Source of the DNA: Synechococcales cyanobacterium PMM_0082
GTDB taxonomy: Bacteria > Cyanobacteriota > Cyanobacteriia > Pseudanabaenales > Pseudanabaenaceae
Direction: 5' to 3'
Assembly: GCA_949127865.1 (NCBI GenBank)
Contig: CASBQR010000205.1
Location: 1 to 34,746, forward strand
Length of the DNA: 34,746 bases
Part shown: positions 30,467 through 34,746 of the stretch, piece by piece
Numbering within the stretch: position 1 is the first letter of the stretch
Layout of the letters: each line of letters opens with the position of its first letter
Program-made: the position numbers and the translations under genes
Notes under the pieces: generated by a model
Seen by the model: only the letters and a program-made list of their open reading frames with translations
Told to the model about the DNA's origin: nothing
Database searches by the model: none

Positions 30467-30476
30467 AAGACTTTAT

Positions 30477-31250
30477 TTAACCCATTTGTTTGCGAAGGGC
30501 GTCTAGTTCAGCATCAATTACCTTGCCGACAGATGGTCTGCTAGCGTCAGCAGGAGGTAGAGCCTCAGTAGCTTTGGCAGCGGATAAACCCATTTGTTCT
30601 TTCATTGCTTCTAGTTCATAGTCAACTTCACTAGTGCCAGATTCTGATTCTAGCTTGGCAAATTGGTTTTCCAGATTATCCATACCCAATTCCGAACTAG
30701 CATTTGCCCTTGCTTCCGCCATTAATACCCGTTCTTCCATGCGTTCAAACACAGCAGAGGCAGAGTTGGTGCTGACCTTGCCCAACATATTGTTGATATT
30801 TTCTTGAGCTTTTGCTGATTGAATTCTCGCTTTGAGCATTTCTTTCTTGGTTTTAGCTTCAGAAATTTTGCTTTCAATGGAGATTAAGTTCCGCTTAAGA
30901 GCTTCAACTTGGGTAGTTTGTTGATCTACTCCACCTTTAAGGGAGTTGGCTGTATCAGTATGAGTTTTTTTGCGACTTAATGCTTCTCGAGCTAACCCTT
31001 CGTCGCCTTTTTTTAGAGCCAACATTGCCCGTTTTTCCCATTCTGTGGATTGGGTTTGAGCTTGGGTATATTGTTGTTCTTGCCTTTTGAGGGCTGCCAT
31101 CGACTGTGCTACTGCCTGACGCAATTGCACAAGGTCTTCTTGCATGTCAATAATTGTCTGTTCTAAAATCTTTTCAGGATCTTCTGCTGCTGTGACTAGA
31201 GCATTCAGGTTTGACTTAGCCACCATGCCGATACGATCTAATAGTCCCAT
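30477..31250 (-). CDS. vipp1: PspA/IM30 family, Vipp1-like with C-terminal extension
   Basis: MGLLDRIGMVAKSNLNALVTAAEDPEKILEQTIIDMQEDLVQLRQAVAQ; C-terminal DAELDALRKQMG extension; start 31250 preferred over 31280. Confidence 0.9.
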   Translation of the reverse strand: MGLLDRIGMVAKSNLNALVTAAEDPEKILEQTIIDMQEDLVQLRQAVAQSMAALKRQEQQYTQAQTQSTEWEKRAMLALKKGDEGLAREALSRKKTHTDTANSLKGGVDQQTTQVEALKRNLISIESKISEAKTKKEMLKARIQSAKAQENINNMLGKVSTNSASAVFERMEERVLMAEARANASSELGMDNLENQFAKLESESGTSEVDYELEAMKEQMGLSAAKATEALPPADASRPSVGKVIDAELDALRKQMG

Positions 31251-31385
31251 AACTTCCGCACCATTAATTGATTTAATCACATACTATCATGGCTGAATAT
31301 GGCTAAGTTGCGATCAACAAATACTTTAGGCAAAATTTTACGGTAATATAACTTAATAGAGCAAAATATAATTAGGAGAGCAAGT

Positions 31386-31550
31386 ATGGGCTTCATCTTA
31401 GCAATTCTATTTTTAGTTGACGGCTGGTAGTCTTTTGCTCGTTCACGGAAGATAAAAGAACGACTGGAGCGGTATGAGTTTGAGAATAGAACGGATGCAG
31501 TTGTAGTCAGGTTCAAAACGTATAAAGACGGAGCACGTCACGAAAATTAG
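31386..31550 (+). pseudogene. Small membrane-type ORF interrupted by an in-frame TAG
   Basis: MGFILAILFLVDGW*SFARSRKIKERLERYEFENRTDAVVVRFKTYKDGARHEN*, preceded by a Shine-Dalgarno-like AGGAGAG; amber at 31428-31430. Confidence 0.4.
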
Positions 31551-31595
31551 TGCAATTTTTAGAACTTGTTTGCTGTATAAGATCATTTTTTACAC

Positions 31596-31624
31596 TTGAC
31601 GATCTTCTTACCTATAAATACAAT
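31596..31624 (+). promoter_or_regulatory. Sigma-70-type promoter of mazEF
   Basis: TTGACG-17 bp-TACAAT, immediately upstream of mazE. Confidence 0.65.
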
Positions 31625-31635
31625 GTAATTACATT
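31622..31635. promoter_or_regulatory. 14-bp perfect palindrome AATGTAATTACATT, candidate MazE operator
   Basis: Perfect palindrome overlapping the -10 and predicted transcription start of the mazEF promoter. Confidence 0.55.
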
Positions 31636-31657
31636 CTGCTTTTGAAATTATCTAGGC

Positions 31658-31918
31658 ATGGGCGCAACTATTAAAACCCGAATTGTTAAAATTGGCAATT
31701 CTCAAGGTATTCGTATCCCTAAGCTTCTTTTGGAGCAAAGTGGTATGCATGCAGATGTTGAAATTGAAGTGCAGGGCGATCAGCTAATTATTCGCACAGC
31801 ACAACGCATACGATCTGGGTGGGATCAAGCCTTTGCCCTAATGGCTAAAGAAAATGATGATGCTCTTCTGGATGAAAATGCCACTACTGATTGGGATCAA
31901 GTTGAATGGGATTGGTAG
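31658..31918 (+). CDS. mazE: AbrB/MazE-family antitoxin
   Basis: TRIVKIGNSQGIRIPKLLLEQSGMHADVEIEVQGDQLIIRTAQRIRSGWDQAFALMA; overlaps downstream mazF. Confidence 0.93.
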   Translation: MGATIKTRIVKIGNSQGIRIPKLLLEQSGMHADVEIEVQGDQLIIRTAQRIRSGWDQAFALMAKENDDALLDENATTDWDQVEWDW

Positions 31919-32235
31919 TCAAGCGTTTTGATGTTTTTCTGGTTATTCTTGATCCCACTATTGGCAGTGAAATTCAGAAGACGAGACCTTGTGTTGTTAT
32001 TTCACCAGATGAGATCAATCGTAATATTACTACAGTTATAATTGCTCCAATGACTACAAAAGGGAGAACATACCCTACTCGTATGGTTTGCCAGTTTCAG
32101 GGCAAGAATGGACAGATTGTTCTGGATCAAATCCGCACAATTGATAAGACTAGATTGGTAAAAAAGCTGGGTCAAATTAGTCAAGATGAGCAAAGAATGG
32201 TTCTTGATACTTTAGCTGAGCTATTTGCCGAGTAA
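31906..32235 (+). CDS. mazF: MazF/PemK-family mRNA interferase toxin
   Basis: KRFDVFLVILDPTIGSEIQKTRPCVVISPDEINRNITTVIIAPMTTKGRTYPTRM...GQIVLDQIRTIDKTRLVKKLGQI. Confidence 0.95.
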   Translation: MGLVVKRFDVFLVILDPTIGSEIQKTRPCVVISPDEINRNITTVIIAPMTTKGRTYPTRMVCQFQGKNGQIVLDQIRTIDKTRLVKKLGQISQDEQRMVLDTLAELFAE

Positions 32236-32293
32236 ACTACCTAAAAAGGGCTGGCAATAATATCTTTGAAGCTGTACACGGAAGCCCAAACCG

Positions 32294-33625
32294 TTAGAAT
32301 GAGTTGAGAACAGCAAAGACGGCTTGAGCTTTTTGTAAAGATTCTAGCCACTCGGTCTCGGCAACACTATCAGCTACAATTCCTGCGCCTACTTGTCCCC
32401 ACAGGCGATCGCCACATTTAAGTAAAGTCCGAATTAAAATATTTAAATCTAAATTGCCTCGACTATCTATATAGCCACAGGAACCATAAAAAAGGCTACG
32501 GCGCACGGGTTCCAGATTTTCAATGATTTCCATACACCTGACCTTGGGACAGCCCGTAATTGTGCCACCAGGGAAAACTGCCCGAATCACATCTACATCA
32601 TTAAATTTGGGATTGAGCGTACCAACGACATTACTAACTAGGTGCATGACGTGGCTATAATTTTCGATCGCTAGTAATTCATCCACATTTACACTACCCC
32701 AATTACAAACTCTGCCTAAGTCATTACGTTCCAAGTCCACGAGCATAATATGTTCTGCTTGCTCTTTGGTGGATGCTAATAATTCTTGGGCATAGAATCT
32801 ATCCATTTCAGGAGTATTTCCTCGGGGACGGGTACCAGCGATCGGTCGAGACTCTAGGCGATTGCCCTCTAAACTAATTAATCTTTCTGGGGAAACACTG
32901 ATTACTTCGCCCCACTGGGTGCGCCAATAGCTGGCAAAGGGGGAAGGGTTAATTTGGTGTAATCGCTTATAGATTTCCCAACCGTCTGTATAGGCTTCAA
33001 AGTAGAACCTTAGAGATAAGTTAGCCTGAAAAATATCCCCTGCTAAAATATGCCTCTGGGCTTGATCCACCATGTCTTTATAGGCATTTTGATCGGTGGT
33101 AAACTCAATTTGAGAAAATCTGGTTTTGGGATCTGGATATTTAACTTGATTTTGGTTCTGGGAAAAGCGATCGCTCATTTCCTCTAAATCGCCTCTGTTA
33201 CTGGAACCTAGCCACACCATATTAGTTTGATGATCAACTACAGCAAAATTAGTTGGTTCATACCAAAAAGCCACAGGAAAGGGTAAAGTATCTGGTTTTA
33301 AGTAGGGTAATTTTTCAATTTCCCATGCTAAGTCATAGCCCAACCAACCTAAAAATCCACCAATAAAAGGTAAGTCATCTGGATTAGCAGATGTTTGAGC
33401 TTCTGTTTGCATTTGCCCTAGACTACTAAGAATTTTGCCCAAGGGCGGAGTCCAGACCCTATATGGATTTGCACCCATTATGGAATAACGAGATGTCTTG
33501 GATAAAACTTGAGCAGGACTTTCTAAAAGAGTGGTGGTGGCTTCATCTGCAAATAGGGCTTCCCATACTTCTGAGCCTGTAAGTTTATGTTTTTGAGAGA
33601 GCGATCGCTTTTGCCAATAGATCAA
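32294..33625 (-). CDS. Anthranilate / aminodeoxychorismate synthase component I family
   Basis: Chorismate-binding motifs GDIFQANLSLRF, SPERLISLEGNRLESRPIAGTRPRG, MLVDLERNDLGRVC, FPGGTITGCPKVRCMEII, GQVGAGIVADS; TrpE versus PabB specificity unresolved. Confidence 0.88.
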   Translation of the reverse strand: MIYWQKRSLSQKHKLTGSEVWEALFADEATTTLLESPAQVLSKTSRYSIMGANPYRVWTPPLGKILSSLGQMQTEAQTSANPDDLPFIGGFLGWLGYDLAWEIEKLPYLKPDTLPFPVAFWYEPTNFAVVDHQTNMVWLGSSNRGDLEEMSDRFSQNQNQVKYPDPKTRFSQIEFTTDQNAYKDMVDQAQRHILAGDIFQANLSLRFYFEAYTDGWEIYKRLHQINPSPFASYWRTQWGEVISVSPERLISLEGNRLESRPIAGTRPRGNTPEMDRFYAQELLASTKEQAEHIMLVDLERNDLGRVCNWGSVNVDELLAIENYSHVMHLVSNVVGTLNPKFNDVDVIRAVFPGGTITGCPKVRCMEIIENLEPVRRSLFYGSCGYIDSRGNLDLNILIRTLLKCGDRLWGQVGAGIVADSVAETEWLESLQKAQAVFAVLNSF

Positions 33626-33643
33626 TGTTTCAAGTTCCTTTCT

Positions 33644-33913
33644 TTAGGGGAAATAGCGATAGAAATCTTTGCGGTGAAGGGATCTCACAATTTCAACATT
33701 ATTTTCAAATACTTCTATACCAATTCGATAATCACCTACCCTGATTCGGTATCGATTTGAATGTCCTTGCATGACTTTAACATTTGATAATTCTTCTAGA
33801 TTCTTAGCGTTAGGGATAATTGTAAAAGCGATCTCAAAAATACGCTGATATGCGGGTGTCCCTTTAAGATTTTTTAAGTCTTTTAGAAAAGTTTGGCGAT
33901 ATTCTACCTCCAC
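33644..33913 (-). CDS. RelE/ParE-family toxin
   Basis: VEYRQTFLKDLKNLKG...VKVMQGHSNRYRIRVGDYRIGIEVFENNVEIVRSLHRKDFYRYFP. Confidence 0.88.
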   Translation of the reverse strand: MEVEYRQTFLKDLKNLKGTPAYQRIFEIAFTIIPNAKNLEELSNVKVMQGHSNRYRIRVGDYRIGIEVFENNVEIVRSLHRKDFYRYFP

Positions 33914-33914
33914 T

Positions 33915-34133
33915 CTAATCCTCTAAATACTTAAGAGCTTCAGTTTTAGTTAACAATCTACTTGCTTTTCCTTGATCCATAGCTTTACTAAGACAGTAAT
34001 CTTCGATCGCTTCACTGATTGTCTCTAACGAGGCGTTTTCATTAGGTAGGAGTTGTTGCCATAGCTCAATGGGTATTACTATTGCCGTCGGCTTGCCTTC
34101 ACTATTTGTTAAATATTCTAGATTTGAAATCAT
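33915..34133 (-). CDS. Antitoxin partner of RelE/ParE-type toxin
   Basis: Starts MISNLEYLTNSEGKPTAIVIPIELWQQLLP at 34133; 1 nt before the toxin ORF; the track's longer start (34235) overlaps the upstream gene. Confidence 0.8.
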   Translation of the reverse strand: MISNLEYLTNSEGKPTAIVIPIELWQQLLPNENASLETISEAIEDYCLSKAMDQGKASRLLTKTEALKYLED

Positions 34134-34156
34134 AGTTTTTACTTTAGTCCTAAATT

Positions 34157-34603
34157 TTAAAAGAAACGCATAGATTGATTCAATAAATTCTCTAGGCGAT
34201 CGCCCCAAGTCGCAATCGGTTTTTGGATCTGCCATTTATCAAGAATATCGTAGCCCAAGGGAGTAAGGCGAAAACTATCTGTAATGCCTTGCCCATCGAC
34301 TTCTCGCCGTAAAACCCCTACATCAATTAACCATAACAAGGAATTTTCCACAGTAATTAAATTAGCAAATTTAGAGAGATAGCCAATTTTTACACCTTCA
34401 TCGGCAGCGATCGCTTTTAATGCTACCCCTTGATTTTTCATATCACTAAAAAGTTTGATGGTAAAGGGGGAGGAAACTAATGCCTTTTCGGCTCTGACTA
34501 TACTGAGTTGAGAATACATTACATCGCTAATAATCTGATTACTATCGCTAATTATCCCAGACTTTACCATCAACCTTTTTGCGGAAATTGGGATAATTAG
34601 CAA
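34157..34603 (-). CDS. Cyanobacterial conserved protein, possibly Npun_F0494 family
   Basis: Tail WLIDVGVLRREVDGQGITDSFRLTPLGYDILDKWQ...WGDRLENLL resembles this family from memory; winged-helix-like. Confidence 0.5.
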   Translation of the reverse strand: MLIIPISAKRLMVKSGIISDSNQIISDVMYSQLSIVRAEKALVSSPFTIKLFSDMKNQGVALKAIAADEGVKIGYLSKFANLITVENSLLWLIDVGVLRREVDGQGITDSFRLTPLGYDILDKWQIQKPIATWGDRLENLLNQSMRFF

Positions 34604-34632
34604 CTAATGCTAAACTCAAGTTCTATGCATCG

Positions 34633-34717
34633 GGAGAGGTGGCAGAGTGGTTGAATGCGGCAGTCTCGAAAACTGTTATGGTGAAAGCTATCGAGGGTTC
34701 AAATCCCTCCCTCTCCG
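34633..34717 (+). tRNA. tRNA-Ser (anticodon CGA)
   Basis: Acceptor GGAGAGG/CCTCTCC, anticodon arm GCAGT-CTCGAAA-ACTGT, long variable arm, T-arm AGGGTTCAAATCCCT; CCA not encoded. Confidence 0.95.
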
Positions 34718-34746
34718 TTTTAATTAATACTTGTTAACATCAAGAA

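Noticed and set aside
31277-31516. Minus-strand 79-aa ORF upstream of vipp1
   Set aside because: Low-complexity translation with no homology cue; the plus-strand small ORF has a better RBS and composition
1-34746. CRISPR array, prophage or integrated plasmid
   Set aside because: No regularly spaced direct repeats, and no phage structural, integrase or replication genes seen

Overview
This window is from a cyanobacterial chromosome. The HIP1 octamer GCGATCGC recurs throughout, and the gene content includes chlorophyll cyclase AcsF, Thf1/Psb29, Vipp1, an Flv1-type flavodiiron protein and cyanobacterial RNase P RNA. Most of it is ordinary core genome: miaB, tig-clpP-clpX-yacP, rnpB, acsF, cutA, thf1, leuD, lipA, vipp1, an anthranilate/aminodeoxychorismate synthase I gene and tRNA-Ser(CGA). 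The accessory parts are about 1-3300 (mazEF, two PFEF-tailed PEP-CTERM-like proteins, Uma2, a Uma2 fragment and a degenerate IS200/IS605-type remnant) and about 31380-34600 (a stop-interrupted small ORF, mazEF, and a RelE/ParE-type toxin-antitoxin pair). I found no convincing unknown multi-gene system. The best leads are: (1) perfect palindromes at both mazEF promoters; (2) two homopolymer frameshifts, one splitting a PEP-CTERM signal peptide and one splitting a Uma2 C-terminus; (3) a tnpB-tail transposon remnant with a long imperfect inverted repeat; (4) a tig-clpP-clpX operon extended by a YacP/Rae1-like NYN RNase; (5) a small, amber-interrupted ORF next to vipp1; (6) a perfect 10-bp inverted repeat upstream of leuD; (7) an uncharacterised protein with an acidic N-terminus. 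Two ORFs missing from the supplied track were recovered: a DUF2256 small protein (19892-20029) and the start of mazF at the left edge.
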